A DNA stretch of 64,000 bases. Origin: Rhizobium sp. 007. GTDB lineage: Bacteria; Pseudomonadota; Alphaproteobacteria; Rhizobiales; Rhizobiaceae. Under the pieces are notes generated by a model. That model was not told where the DNA came from. It worked only from the letters and a program-made list of their open reading frames with translations, and ran no database searches. A program made the position numbers and the translations under genes. Below, in pieces: positions 1 to 8,820 of this stretch. The DNA lies in NCBI RefSeq assembly GCF_015353075.1, contig NZ_CP064187.1, forward strand, positions 1,612,001 through 1,676,000, read 5' to 3'. Numbering within the stretch: the stretch's first letter is position 1; every line of letters starts with the position of its first letter.

Positions 1-213
1 GCGGCGCGGCGCTCGGACCGAGCCTCCCATCTCAATGTCGCGGCATTGGGCCAAATGTCGTTTGTCGTGTTCTTCCTCGCTCCACCGCTCCTCGGTTTTG
101 TGGCGGAGCACGCTGGTATCAGGACAGCGTACCTTGTATGCCTGCCAGTCATACTTTCCGCTTTAATATGTGTTCGGTCCCTCTCCGCTCGCCGCCGACT
201 GGCTGCTGCATAA
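1..213 (+). CDS. MFS transporter, C-terminal fragment (cut by window edge)
   Basis: The first 70 codons are open in frame 1 and end at TAA 211-213; the start lies outside the window. The peptide begins with a charged loop (AARRSDRASHLNVAALGQM) and continues as two hydrophobic stretches separated by a short loop containing AEHAGIRTAY, then a basic tail (RSLSARRRLAAA). This matches the last two transmembrane helices and cytoplasmic tail of a major facilitator superfamily permease. The substrate cannot be inferred. The family call rests only on the helix pattern and loop composition. Confidence 0.6.
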   Translation, partial: AARRSDRASHLNVAALGQMSFVVFFLAPPLLGFVAEHAGIRTAYLVCLPVILSALICVRSLSARRRLAAA

Positions 214-667
214 AGCACTATGGAAACTGCTCCGTTGGCATTCACTGGGATATAAACACCTGTCCAGCCATGCGGCCACAAACGGCGCGGGCGCCGCTCC
301 GTCGACAGCCCCCTCTCCGCGCCGGCGAATTCGTACGGGGCACCAAACGCAAGTCCCCGCCTGGTGGGCGCTCATCGATCTCGGAGACACTAAACGGCAG
401 AATGACCTTGGGTCGTGTTGCCCTGCTGTCGAGACCTTGGATGCGTGGATCCGACCAGGATGCCGCTGCGAAGGACAACCCTCACAGTGTGGGACGTCCC
501 GGTTGACCGTCGAGGTGTGGTCCTTACTAGGTCTTTTGGGCTAGTTGCCTTGGCTGTCGAGTGTGACACTTTACTCGGAACAAGGAAAGTATCGAGAGAC
601 AGCGCTCCGCTGTGTCGTGCGTCGCTCGCTCGGCGCGATGCGCCGGCAAGCCAAGGAGAAGAAGATA
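214..667. other. Intergenic stretch, no recognisable gene
   Basis: About 450 bases between the MFS fragment and the methyltransferase. Open frames exist in several registers, but their products are Arg/Pro/Ser-rich with no recognisable motif and no Shine-Dalgarno sequence. An open frame joins the methyltransferase upstream from 545 but carries no family similarity I can see. I found no convincing promoter, repeat or RNA. Confidence 0.4.
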
Positions 668-1477
668 ATGACCGCGACCGATGCGCATTTCCAAGGAGAC
701 ATTCCCGCGATCTACGAGCAGTTCCTCGTGCCGATCCTGTTCGAGGGATACGCCTCGGATTTGGCGGCCCGCGTCGCGGACTGCCATCCTGAACGTGTTC
801 TGGAAGTCGCCGCAGGATCGGGTGTGCTGACACGGGCGATGGCGACCAGGCTTGCGCCGGAGGTCCAAATCGTCGCTACCGATCTGAACCAGGCGATGCT
901 CGATATCGCAGCGAAGAAGGGCGTTGGCCGTCAGGTCGAGTGGAAACAGGCGGACGCACTCGAGCTGCCCTTTGACAGCGCAAGTTTCGATGTTGTCGCC
1001 TGCCAGTTCGGCGTTATGTTCTTTCTGGACAAGCAGCGCGGTTATGGGCAGATACTGAGGGTGCTGAAGCCTGGAGGGACGTTTCTTTTCAACACTTGGG
1101 CCTCGCTTGCCGAAAACGAAATTGCCCGCACCGTTTCCGAGGCAATCGTCGCGGCTTTTCCCGACGACCCCACGCGGTTTCTCGAACGAACGCCGCATGG
1201 CTATTACGAGCGAGAGACGATCGAGAATGATCTCAGGCACGCGGGCTTCCGGAAAGTGACGATCGATACGATAGACATGGCCGCGCATGCCCCCTCGCCG
1301 CGCGACGTCGCAATAGCATTCTGTCGGGGTACGCCATTGAAAATGGAGATCGCCGCGCGCGCTGCCGATGACGAAAAGGCTGTTCAAGCGGTCGCCGCAG
1401 CGTTCGAACAGCGCTTTGGCAGCGGACGGATTCATGGAAACCTACGTGCTCATGTCGTTGTCGCTGAGGTTCGCTAG
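668..1477 (+). CDS. Class I SAM-dependent methyltransferase (methyltransferase-11 type)
   Basis: Protein of 269 residues. Motif I for S-adenosylmethionine binding is VLEVAAGSGVLTRAMA (about residues 41-56), followed by an acidic end of strand 2 (VATDLNQAMLDIA) and a motif-III/post-motif region around FDVVACQFGVMFFLD and RVLKPGGTFLFNTWAS. This is the layout of small-molecule methyltransferases of the UbiE/Methyltransf_11 group. The substrate is unknown. I chose ATG 668 because an AAGGAGAAGAAG ribosome-binding site sits just upstream; the frame stays open to 545 but that extension looks unlike the family. It stands alone, convergent with the MBL hydrolase gene. Confidence 0.8.
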   Translation: MTATDAHFQGDIPAIYEQFLVPILFEGYASDLAARVADCHPERVLEVAAGSGVLTRAMATRLAPEVQIVATDLNQAMLDIAAKKGVGRQVEWKQADALELPFDSASFDVVACQFGVMFFLDKQRGYGQILRVLKPGGTFLFNTWASLAENEIARTVSEAIVAAFPDDPTRFLERTPHGYYERETIENDLRHAGFRKVTIDTIDMAAHAPSPRDVAIAFCRGTPLKMEIAARAADDEKAVQAVAAAFEQRFGSGRIHGNLRAHVVVAEVR

Positions 1478-1503
1478 CCGGTGCCGACCGTTCCCAGGTC
1501 GTG

Positions 1504-2331
1504 CTAGTCTGCTCGGAGCTCATCCACTTTGACCTCGAACTGCATCTGATCAAAGGCGGGTTCGACGTGTTCGGGCGTCTCGGCCATCACGGTGTCGTAG
1601 TCAAGCGGCGTATGCATATGCGTCAGGATCGCTCGCTTCGGCTTCAGCCGGCCGATCCAGTCGAGTGATTGCTCAAGCGACAGGTGGCTTGGATGATAGC
1701 GGTATTGCAGAGCGTCGATAATGAGGATGTCGAGATCCTGAAGCTTTGCGACAGTCTCGGGCGGGAAGTCACTGATATCGCTGCAATAAGCGACATCACC
1801 GATTCTAAAGCCAAGCGAATGTATGTCGCCGTGCTGCTGCAGATGCGGCCGGAATGAAATCGAGCCTCCAGCGCCGCTGATGACGATAGGCGTCATATCC
1901 TCGATCAGGATCGGCTCGACGATCGGCGGATAATTGCTGCGGGGCGGCGTTTCGATGCAATAGCTGAAGCCCTGGCGGATGCGGTCCATCGTGAACGGAT
2001 TGGCATAGATCGGCACGCGCTGCTGTGCGTTGTGGAAATAGCCGCGCAGATCGTCGATGCCGTGAATGTGGTCGGCATGCGGATGCGTGTAAAGCACAGC
2101 ATCGATGTGCTGCACCTTGGCGGCAATCATCTGCTCGCGGAAATCCGATCCGGTGTCGATGACGACGGTCGTGACCCCGCCGTTGTCGTCGTATTGCTGC
2201 ACCATGAAGGCTGCGCGCGTACGGCGGTTCTTCGGATTGGCGGGATCGCAGGCGCCCCAATCGCCGGTAATGCGCGGCACGCCGGGCGACGACGCGCAGC
2301 CGAGAATGGTGAAGCGCCGCCGGTAGCTCAC
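1504..2331 (-). CDS. MBL-fold metallohydrolase (PhnP-like)
   Basis: Protein of 275 residues in the metallo-beta-lactamase fold. The metal signature THPHADHIHG (HxHxDH) lies near residue 80; later ligands are likely in AYCSDISDF and AILTHMHTPLDY. The family includes PhnP-type cyclic phosphodiesterases, and the local pattern fits that branch better than RNase Z or glyoxalase II. I placed the start at GTG 2331, four bases after the tatD stop, because the protein then begins VSYRRRFTILGCASSPG; the longer open frame overlaps tatD. It is the last gene of metG-tatD-MBL and probably translationally coupled to tatD. The exact substrate is not determinable. Confidence 0.85.
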   Translation of the reverse strand: MSYRRRFTILGCASSPGVPRITGDWGACDPANPKNRRTRAAFMVQQYDDNGGVTTVVIDTGSDFREQMIAAKVQHIDAVLYTHPHADHIHGIDDLRGYFHNAQQRVPIYANPFTMDRIRQGFSYCIETPPRSNYPPIVEPILIEDMTPIVISGAGGSISFRPHLQQHGDIHSLGFRIGDVAYCSDISDFPPETVAKLQDLDILIIDALQYRYHPSHLSLEQSLDWIGRLKPKRAILTHMHTPLDYDTVMAETPEHVEPAFDQMQFEVKVDELRAD

Positions 2332-2335
2332 GCGG

Positions 2336-3118
2336 CTAGACCTTCGGCATCTTCGAGAAGAGCCGGAAAGCATTCTCGGTAGTGATCCGCGCCATCTCGG
2401 CATAGCTGACGCCGAGCGTTTCAGCGAGAACCTCGGCGGTGTCCACTACATAGGACGGCTCGTTGCGCTTGCCGCGCCAGCGCTTCGGCGCAAGGTAAGG
2501 CGCGTCGGTTTCGACCAGCAACCGGTCGTGCGGGACTGTTTTTGCGATCGCCCGCAACTCCTCGGATTTCGGAAAGGTGAGGATGCCAGAGAAAGAAATG
2601 TAGCCGCCGAGTTCGACGCCGGTTCGGGCAAGCGCGGGACCGGCCGAGAAGCAATGGAGAATGAAGGGGAAGGCCCCCTTCCCAGTTTCTGACGTCAGGA
2701 TTGCCGCCATGTCTTCGTCGGCACTGCGGCTATGGATCACCAGCGGCAACTGTGTTTCGCGAGCGGCAGCGATATGGCGCAGAAAGCCTGTCTTCTGGTT
2801 CTCCGGCATCTGCGTGTCGTAGAAGTAATCGAGCCCGGCTTCGCCGATCGCGACGACCTTCTCATGTTTCTTGGCGAGGCGCACGAGATCTTCGGTCTGA
2901 ATGTCGAGCTCCTCATCCGCATTGTTCGGATGCGTGCCGACCGAGCAGAAGACCGAGGGATATTTCTCGGTGATCGCGAGCAGCTTTTCGAGTTTCCGCA
3001 CGCGCGTCGAGATCGTCACCATCTGCTTCACACCGGCCTGGTGAGCGCGCGAGACGATATCGTCTCGCTCCTCCTCGAAATCGGCGAAATCCAGATGGCA
3101 ATGCGTATCGATCAGCAT
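2336..3118 (-). CDS. tatD: TatD-family metal-dependent deoxyribonuclease/hydrolase
   Basis: Protein of 260 residues, the usual size for YcfH/TatD hydrolases with a TIM-barrel amidohydrolase fold. Metal-binding signatures are all present: DTHCHLDF at the N-terminus (HxH), IGEAGLDYF (Glu), PLVIHSRSAD and FILHCFSAG (His) and LVETDAPYLAP (Asp). TatD proteins are Mg-dependent 3'-5' exonucleases linked to DNA repair and D-amino-acid-tRNA or nucleic acid quality control; the physiological role here is inferred from family only. It starts nine bases after metG and is followed after four bases by the MBL hydrolase, so the three are likely one transcript. Confidence 0.92.
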   Translation of the reverse strand: MLIDTHCHLDFADFEEERDDIVSRAHQAGVKQMVTISTRVRKLEKLLAITEKYPSVFCSVGTHPNNADEELDIQTEDLVRLAKKHEKVVAIGEAGLDYFYDTQMPENQKTGFLRHIAAARETQLPLVIHSRSADEDMAAILTSETGKGAFPFILHCFSAGPALARTGVELGGYISFSGILTFPKSEELRAIAKTVPHDRLLVETDAPYLAPKRWRGKRNEPSYVVDTAEVLAETLGVSYAEMARITTENAFRLFSKMPKV

Positions 3119-3127
3119 GGCAGACCC

Positions 3128-4687
3128 TCAGGTTTCCGGCGCCACATAGCGCGGGAAGACAGGCTTTGGTGCCTCCAGCGGCGTTCCGGGAACGAGGCGT
3201 CCGGCTTCGCCCAATGCCGCGAAACCGCGCTCATCGGCTGGCGCGGCAACGAGGTCGAGCAGCTTGCCCGCCGATTCCGGCATGAACGGCTGGAGCAGGA
3301 TCGCGATCTGGCGGACGACTTCAGCGGTGACATAGAGCACGGTGCCCATCCGCGCCGGATCGGTCTTCTTCAGCGCCCACGGCTCTTGGCTTGCAAAATA
3401 ACGGTCGGTTTCCGAAACGACGGCGATGATGGAAGCGAGCGCCCTGTGGATCATCTGCTTGTCCATGTCCTCGCGCGTCGACGCGAGCAGCGCATCGGCC
3501 TGCGCCAGCATCGCCTTGTCCTCGTCGGTCAACGGTCCGCATTCCGGTATCTTGCCGTCGCAATTCTTGACGATCATAGATAACGAACGGCTCGCGAGAT
3601 TGCCGATGCCGTTCGCAAGATCGGAATTGATCCGCGTGCCGATCGCCTCTTCGCTGTAGCTGCCGTCCTGGCCGAAGGAGACTTCGCGCAGGAAGAAATA
3701 CCGCACCTGATCGAGACCGAAATGGTTCACCAGATTGACGGGATCAACGACATTGCCGAGCGACTTCGACATCTTCTCGCCCTTGTTGAGCAGGAAGCCA
3801 TGCGCAAAGACCCGCTTTGGCAGTGGCAGCCTGGCCGACATCAGGAAGGCGGGCCAATAGACCGCATGGAAGCGGATGATGTCCTTGCCGATGACATGAA
3901 TGTCGGCCGGCCAGTACTTCGCTCTTGGGCCGTTCGGATCCTGGAGATAGCCGGTCGCTGTGATGTAGTTGGTCAGCGCGTCGACCCAGACATACATGAC
4001 ATGCGACGGATCGTTGGGCACCTTGATGCCCCAGTCGAAGGTCGTGCGCGAAATCGAAAGGTCCTTCAAGCCGGACTTGACGAAGGAAACCACCTCGTTG
4101 CGCCGTTCGGCAGGACCGATGAAATCGGGATTGTCTTCATAGTGCTTGAGGAGCTTGTCCTGGTATTCGGAAAGCCTGAAGAAGTAGCTTTCCTCTTCTA
4201 CCCATTCGACGGGCGTGCCCTGCGGCCCGTAGCGCACGCCGTCGGCGCGGAGCTCCGTCTCGTTCTCCTGGTAGTAGGCCTCGTCGCGCACAGAATACCA
4301 GCCGGCGTAGGAATCTTTGTAGATGTCGCTGTTTTCCGCCATCAGCTTCCAGATGTCGCTGGAGGCTTCGTGGTGGCGGGGTTCCGTGGTGCGGATGAAA
4401 TCGTCGTTCGAGGCATTCAGCAGCTGGGCCATCGCCTCGAACTCGCCGGAGTTGCGGTCGGCAAGCTCCTGGGCGGTAATACCCTCCGCGCGCGCCGTCT
4501 GCTGCATCTTCTGGCCGTGCTCGTCGGTGCCCGTCAGAAAGAAGACATCACGGCCATCAAGACGCTGGAAGCGCGCCATGGCGTCCGTCGCGATCAGCTC
4601 GTAGGCATGGCCGATATGCGGCTTGCCGTTCGGGTAGGAGATCGCGGTGGTAATGTAGAAGGGCGTCTTGTCTGTCATGGCGGCCAT
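3128..4687 (-). CDS. metG: Methionine--tRNA ligase
   Basis: Protein of 519 residues, class I synthetase that charges tRNA-Met. The HIGH motif is in [10 protein letters not shown] (about residue 21) and the KMSKS motif in [13 protein letters not shown] (about residue 300). There are no cysteines between the two motifs, so this is the zinc-free short MetG type, and it also lacks the C-terminal EMAP/Trbp111-like dimerisation domain. Two ATGs are possible, 4687 and 4678; GAGAGAG upstream fits the first better. It heads a metG-tatD-MBL operon. In this genome a plus-strand permease separates it from holB. Confidence 0.96.
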   Translation of the reverse strand: MAAMTDKTPFYITTAISYPNGKPHIGHAYELIATDAMARFQRLDGRDVFFLTGTDEHGQKMQQTARAEGITAQELADRNSGEFEAMAQLLNASNDDFIRTTEPRHHEASSDIWKLMAENSDIYKDSYAGWYSVRDEAYYQENETELRADGVRYGPQGTPVEWVEEESYFFRLSEYQDKLLKHYEDNPDFIGPAERRNEVVSFVKSGLKDLSISRTTFDWGIKVPNDPSHVMYVWVDALTNYITATGYLQDPNGPRAKYWPADIHVIGKDIIRFHAVYWPAFLMSARLPLPKRVFAHGFLLNKGEKMSKSLGNVVDPVNLVNHFGLDQVRYFFLREVSFGQDGSYSEEAIGTRINSDLANGIGNLASRSLSMIVKNCDGKIPECGPLTDEDKAMLAQADALLASTREDMDKQMIHRALASIIAVVSETDRYFASQEPWALKKTDPARMGTVLYVTAEVVRQIAILLQPFMPESAGKLLDLVAAPADERGFAALGEAGRLVPGTPLEAPKPVFPRYVAPET

Positions 4688-4916
4688 CGTGTCCGGCTTA
4701 CTCTCTCGAAATATCAGCCGCTCTTAGCGCATGTCATGGAGAAGAGAAACACTAAGTTTCGAAAGCGCTTATGATTTGGCGGTTTGCCGAAGCGCTGAGC
4801 TTGACTCGCTTTCTGCCACATTCTAGGCCTTGCGAAACTGAAGAACAGGGCGCAACCGAAGTGAGATTTCCAGCAGCGGGCAAAAGCCGTTTCTCTGTCT
4901 GTCAGAGGTCCGTCGC

Positions 4917-5717
4917 TTGACGTTTCTCGAAAATTTTCAGCCTCTCTATTCACTTTCCGGCTTTTTCGTCGGCGCGCTTGTCGGCATCACCGGCGTGGGC
5001 GGCGGCTCGCTGATGACGCCGCTGCTCGTCCTGTTATTCGGCGTCCATCCGGCAACCGCGGTCGGAACCGACCTGCTCTATGCCGCCGTCACCAAGACGG
5101 CGGGCACGGCGGTCCATGGCATGCATGGCCGTATCAACTGGCGAGTTGTCGGTGCGCTCGGGGCGGGAAGTGTTCCGGCAGCGCTCCTGATGCTCTGGCT
5201 GATGGCAGGCGTCGACCGCAAGAGCGTCGAGGTTACCCATACGATTACCGCAGCGCTTGGCTGGCTGCTCGTCATGACGGCCGTGATGCTTGTCTTCCGC
5301 GCGCAGATTCTCCGCTTTGCTCGCCGGGTCACTGGCGAGCGCGCCCCGCCCCGTCCGGCGACGATTGCCGTTCTCACCGTCATCCTCGGGCTGGCTCTCG
5401 GCATCCTTGTCACACTGACATCGGTCGGTGCCGGTGCACTCGGGGTAACGATCTTGCTTGTGCTTTATCCGCGACTGGATGTCCGCGAAATCGTCGGCTC
5501 CGATATCGTCCACGCGGTGCCGCTGACGCTCATCGGCGGCATGGGCTACTGGATCATCGGCGAGATCGACTGGCTCCTGCTTTTGGCACTGCTGGTCGGC
5601 TCGATTCCGGGCATCATCGCCGGCAGCCTCCTGGCGCCGAAGCTGCATGAACGCACCATTCGCATCGTGCTTGCGCTCACGCTCGCGATCGTCGCCTGGA
5701 AACTGCTTGCCGGCTGA
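4917..5717 (+). CDS. Sulfite exporter TauE/SafE family membrane protein
   Basis: Protein of 266 residues with about eight hydrophobic segments and the family's N-terminal glycine-rich repeat (GALVGITGVGGGSLMTPLL) with a second copy around LGILVTLTSVGAGALGVTILL. TauE/SafE (DUF81) proteins are permeases for sulfite, sulfonates or other organic anions; the substrate here is unknown. The start is TTG 4917, preceded by AGAGG at about eight bases; no ATG fits as well. Its stop abuts the stop of holB base to base, and it faces the opposite way to the genes on both sides. Confidence 0.85.
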   Translation: MTFLENFQPLYSLSGFFVGALVGITGVGGGSLMTPLLVLLFGVHPATAVGTDLLYAAVTKTAGTAVHGMHGRINWRVVGALGAGSVPAALLMLWLMAGVDRKSVEVTHTITAALGWLLVMTAVMLVFRAQILRFARRVTGERAPPRPATIAVLTVILGLALGILVTLTSVGAGALGVTILLVLYPRLDVREIVGSDIVHAVPLTLIGGMGYWIIGEIDWLLLLALLVGSIPGIIAGSLLAPKLHERTIRIVLALTLAIVAWKLLAG

Positions 5718-6743
5718 TCAGAGGCCCGGCTGCTTGATGTCGCCGAGAATGCTGAGGATCGTCTGCTTGCGGTCGAGGTTGTAAGCGTCGGAAACGGCAA
5801 GCCGCTCGTTGATATCGGATTGCAGGCGTGCCAGCCGTTCGGCGGCGGAAAGCTCGCCTGCTTGCGCCGCGTGGCGCGCCCGGTGCATCAGGTCGTCACC
5901 GACATGGCTCACGAAGAATTCGAATATCGTGTCGCTATCCTTGCCGGACAAGGCCTCCGCCAAACGATGCATTGCCTTTCGAGCCGTCGGGCCTTGAGCC
6001 GACAGGACCTCGTTGTATGCCGCGATGATCTCGCCGCCGCCGTAGTTCAGGAGCTTCAACGCCTCCCCGACGCTGCCTTTCGCGATCGATATCATCGAGG
6101 CATCGCTGCCGGTTACGCCGAGATTGGCGAGTGCCGCGCCCAAGGCGCCATTATCCAGCGGCGAAAGCTTAAGCGGCAGGCACCGTGAACGGATCGTCGG
6201 CAGAAGCTTTCCCGGCCCATGCGACAGCACGAGGAAAAGCGCGCGTTTGGGCGGCTCCTCCAGAATTTTCAGGATGGCGTTGGCCGCATTGCGGTTCATG
6301 TCGTCTGCCGGATCGATGATGACGATGCGCCAGTTTCCTGTTCCGGAGGTCTGCGAGAAGAAGCGTCCGGCGCGCCGCACCTCGTCCACCGTGATCGCCG
6401 ACTTCACTTTGCCTGTCTTCTCGTCAACGGGACGCGAAAGATAGAGCAGATTATGCGACGCCCCGGAAGCGATCTGGCGGCTGACGGCAGAGGCCGCATC
6501 AGGATCGCCGATCGTTGCAGGCGCCGTTGCCGGATCGGGATTCGACAGAACGTAGTTTGCAAATCGAAAAGCAAGGGTTGCCTTCCCGATGCCCTCCGGC
6601 CCCTCGATCAGGACCGCGTGATGGCCCTTGCCGGAGCGATAGGATTGGGAAAGAAAAGCCTGGGCTTCGTCATGCCCAAAAAGTTTCGTGTTTTCGGCCG
6701 GCCAGATGGCGCCGTCCAGAAGCCCCGGCCGCTCGTCACTCAT
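5718..6743 (-). CDS. holB: DNA polymerase III subunit delta'
   Basis: Protein of 341 residues, clamp-loader delta' subunit. It has a P-loop-like segment ([12 protein letters not shown], about residue 50), a sensor/Walker B region around [28 protein letters not shown], and the SRC motif ([11 protein letters not shown]) that supplies the arginine finger to the neighbouring ATPase. The zinc-binding cysteines of the Escherichia coli protein are missing; the only early cysteine is that of SRC. The start ATG 6743 overlaps the end of tmk by eight bases, so the two are translationally coupled. A longer open frame to 6818 lies inside tmk and is not used. Confidence 0.9.
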   Translation of the reverse strand: MSDERPGLLDGAIWPAENTKLFGHDEAQAFLSQSYRSGKGHHAVLIEGPEGIGKATLAFRFANYVLSNPDPATAPATIGDPDAASAVSRQIASGASHNLLYLSRPVDEKTGKVKSAITVDEVRRAGRFFSQTSGTGNWRIVIIDPADDMNRNAANAILKILEEPPKRALFLVLSHGPGKLLPTIRSRCLPLKLSPLDNGALGAALANLGVTGSDASMISIAKGSVGEALKLLNYGGGEIIAAYNEVLSAQGPTARKAMHRLAEALSGKDSDTIFEFFVSHVGDDLMHRARHAAQAGELSAAERLARLQSDINERLAVSDAYNLDRKQTILSILGDIKQPGL

Positions 6744-7425
6744 GCGCGGCCTCCGGCATCTTGGCGACGGCAACAGGCCCAAGAAGCTGATTGACGATCG
6801 CAAGAATTTCCGCGGCAATCGGCTCTTCGTCCTGCGTCGCGTTGACGACGTGGCACCGCTCCGGTTCGCGCGCGGCTATGTCGAGATAGGCTTCGCGGCG
6901 TTTTTCGTGCGTCTCAAGTTCTTCCCTTTCGAAACGGTCCGGTCGGTCCGCCGTCGCCGCACTGCGCTTCTTTGCTCGCGCCAGACCAAGCCTTGCCGGA
7001 ATGTCGAGGATCAGCGTGCAATCTGGTACGACGCCGTTGACGGCGATCCGCTGCAGCGTCTCGATGAAGTCCGCCTCGAGATTGCCCGTCACGCCTTGAT
7101 AGACGCGCGAGGAATCCATGAACCGGTCGCACAGCACGATCTTGCCCTGGAGAAGCGCCGGGCGAATGACCGCTTCGACGTGATCGTTACGGGCTGCGGC
7201 GAAGAGAATGGCTTCCATGCGCGTGCCGAAGGCTTCCGCGCTACCGGACAGCAGCACGTGGCGCACGGCTTCCGCACCAGGCGACCCGCCAGGTTCCCGC
7301 GTCAGCAGAACCTCATGGCCGCGCGCCCTCAGCGCTTCCGCCAGCCGGCGGATCTGCGTGGATTTCCCAGCCCCTTCCCCGCCTTCAAACGTAACGAACA
7401 ATCCCGTACCGGATGACAATGACAC
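6736..7425 (-). CDS. tmk: Thymidylate kinase
   Basis: Protein of 229 residues that phosphorylates dTMP to dTDP. The P-loop is [11 protein letters not shown] (about residues 13-23), the DR motif is [14 protein letters not shown] and the lid region is around GLARAKKRS, with its basic residues in the lid. TREPGG, conserved in dTMP kinases, is at about residue 42. It overlaps holB, a pairing common in many bacteria, and lies 129 bases downstream of the DacC-like gene. The sequence of the start ([16 protein letters not shown]) is typical of rhizobial proteins. Confidence 0.95.
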   Translation of the reverse strand: MSLSSGTGLFVTFEGGEGAGKSTQIRRLAEALRARGHEVLLTREPGGSPGAEAVRHVLLSGSAEAFGTRMEAILFAAARNDHVEAVIRPALLQGKIVLCDRFMDSSRVYQGVTGNLEADFIETLQRIAVNGVVPDCTLILDIPARLGLARAKKRSAATADRPDRFEREELETHEKRREAYLDIAAREPERCHVVNATQDEEPIAAEILAIVNQLLGPVAVAKMPEAAHE

Positions 7426-7554
7426 ATTCCCGTATTCTTCAGCGCCCGCGCCACCGGGCTTTTTTCCTATCTATCCGAAGACAGGGCCAAGCGAAACCTT
7501 CAGGCTAGGCGCCTTCCGGTCCTTCCCCGGCAATTTAGGCAATGAATATGGCGA

Positions 7555-8748
7555 TCAGGTGGGCTCGGCCTCGTCCCAGAGCCACGAGAAGAACAGCGAT
7601 TCGCCGAGTTCCAGAAGCGCGTCGACCGCCCGGCTCGTCAGCGAACCCTGCTCGACGCCATGCGCGGTGTAAAGTGGCACCTCGCGCAACACGCGGCCGC
7701 CCGCCGATATGACCAGCGTACCCGCTTCGGCATCGGCAGCAACGGGCGCCATCAGCGGCCAGCGGTAAACGATCCGCGCCGAGAGCCTGTCAGGATTGCT
7801 GACTGGAATGTAGACGCTGACAGCCCCCTTCGCGACGAGGTCCACTTTTCCGGCCTGGCCGCCATAGACGCTGGCCGCGCCGACGATTTCCTCGTCCGCG
7901 AAAAGCTGCCGGTCCTCGAAGGCCGTCTGCCCCCATTCCAGGATGCGCTTTGCCTCCTCGGTCCGTTCCTTGTCGGAAGCAATGCCGCCGAGCGCCAGGA
8001 AGAGCCGCTTTCCATCTCGCCCCGCCGAGGCGACGATCGAATATCCCTCGCCCTCTGCAAAGCCGGTCGCCAGTCCGTCCGCGCCGAGTCCAAGGCCGAG
8101 CAAAGGGTTGCGGTTGCGCTGGAAAATCCTGTTCCACTCGAAATCGGGCTGCGCGAAATAATGATAATATTCGGGATAGGATTGCTGCAGATCGATCGCA
8201 AGCGTCACCAAGTCACGCGCCGATACCTTGCTCTTACCGTCCGGCAGGCCGGTCGAGTTTCCAAAGACCGTTTTCGCCATGCCGAGCACCTCCGCCCGCC
8301 GCGTCATTGCGGCGGCGAAATTGCCCTCCGTGCCGCTCATGCCCTCCGCAAGGATGATGGATCCGTCGTTGGCACCCTGGATGGCGACGCCCTTGATCAA
8401 GTCCTCGACACGGATGCGGGATTTCAGCACGGCAAACATCGTTGCCGTCCGCGACGGAGCACCTCCCGTTCGCCAGGCATATTCGGAAACCGGATATTCG
8501 GTGTCGAGCGTGATCTCGCCCTTCTTCAACGAGCCGAAGACCAGATCCATCGTCATCAGCTTTGCGAGCGAGGCGGGTGAAAAACTCTGCTCCTCGTTCT
8601 TTGCAAGCAGCACCGTTCCGGTGGATGCCTCGATCATGTAGGCCTGTGCGGCCTTGGTTACAAAGCCGGCGGGCGCGGTTTCGGCAGCGTAGGATGGCGA
8701 AGCGAAGGGCAGAAGGCACGCACAAAGACGAAGCAGACGCTTCAACAT
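7555..8748 (-). CDS. Secreted peptidase S11 / DacC-like protein with altered active-site motifs
   Basis: Protein of 397 residues with a signal peptide (cleavage near SPSYA/AET). It has the peptidase S11 domain of low-molecular-mass penicillin-binding proteins, with SxxK present (FSPASLAKLMT). The second motif, normally SGN/SxN, reads QGAND, and the third, normally KTG, reads DGLATG; so Ser and Lys of those motifs are replaced. A C-terminal PBP5-C-like beta domain follows. Family members trim D-alanine from peptidoglycan stem peptides; activity of this one is uncertain. GGAG precedes ATG 8748. It sits between rlpA and tmk. Compare the intact motifs in the second S11 protein at 56480-58012. Confidence 0.85.
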   Translation of the reverse strand: MLKRLLRLCACLLPFASPSYAAETAPAGFVTKAAQAYMIEASTGTVLLAKNEEQSFSPASLAKLMTMDLVFGSLKKGEITLDTEYPVSEYAWRTGGAPSRTATMFAVLKSRIRVEDLIKGVAIQGANDGSIILAEGMSGTEGNFAAAMTRRAEVLGMAKTVFGNSTGLPDGKSKVSARDLVTLAIDLQQSYPEYYHYFAQPDFEWNRIFQRNRNPLLGLGLGADGLATGFAEGEGYSIVASAGRDGKRLFLALGGIASDKERTEEAKRILEWGQTAFEDRQLFADEEIVGAASVYGGQAGKVDLVAKGAVSVYIPVSNPDRLSARIVYRWPLMAPVAADAEAGTLVISAGGRVLREVPLYTAHGVEQGSLTSRAVDALLELGESLFFSWLWDEAEPT

Positions 8749-8820
8749 CGAGGCTCCATAGGATCGAAGGTTCGACTCCGGACGTTAGAGGCAGCGCGCG
8801 CTGCGCGCAATCGCTTCCAA

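Noticed and set aside
545..667. N-terminal extension of the methyltransferase from TTG 545
   Set aside because: The extension is rich in Arg/Ser/Thr and unlike methyltransferases, whereas ATG 668 has an AAGGAG site.
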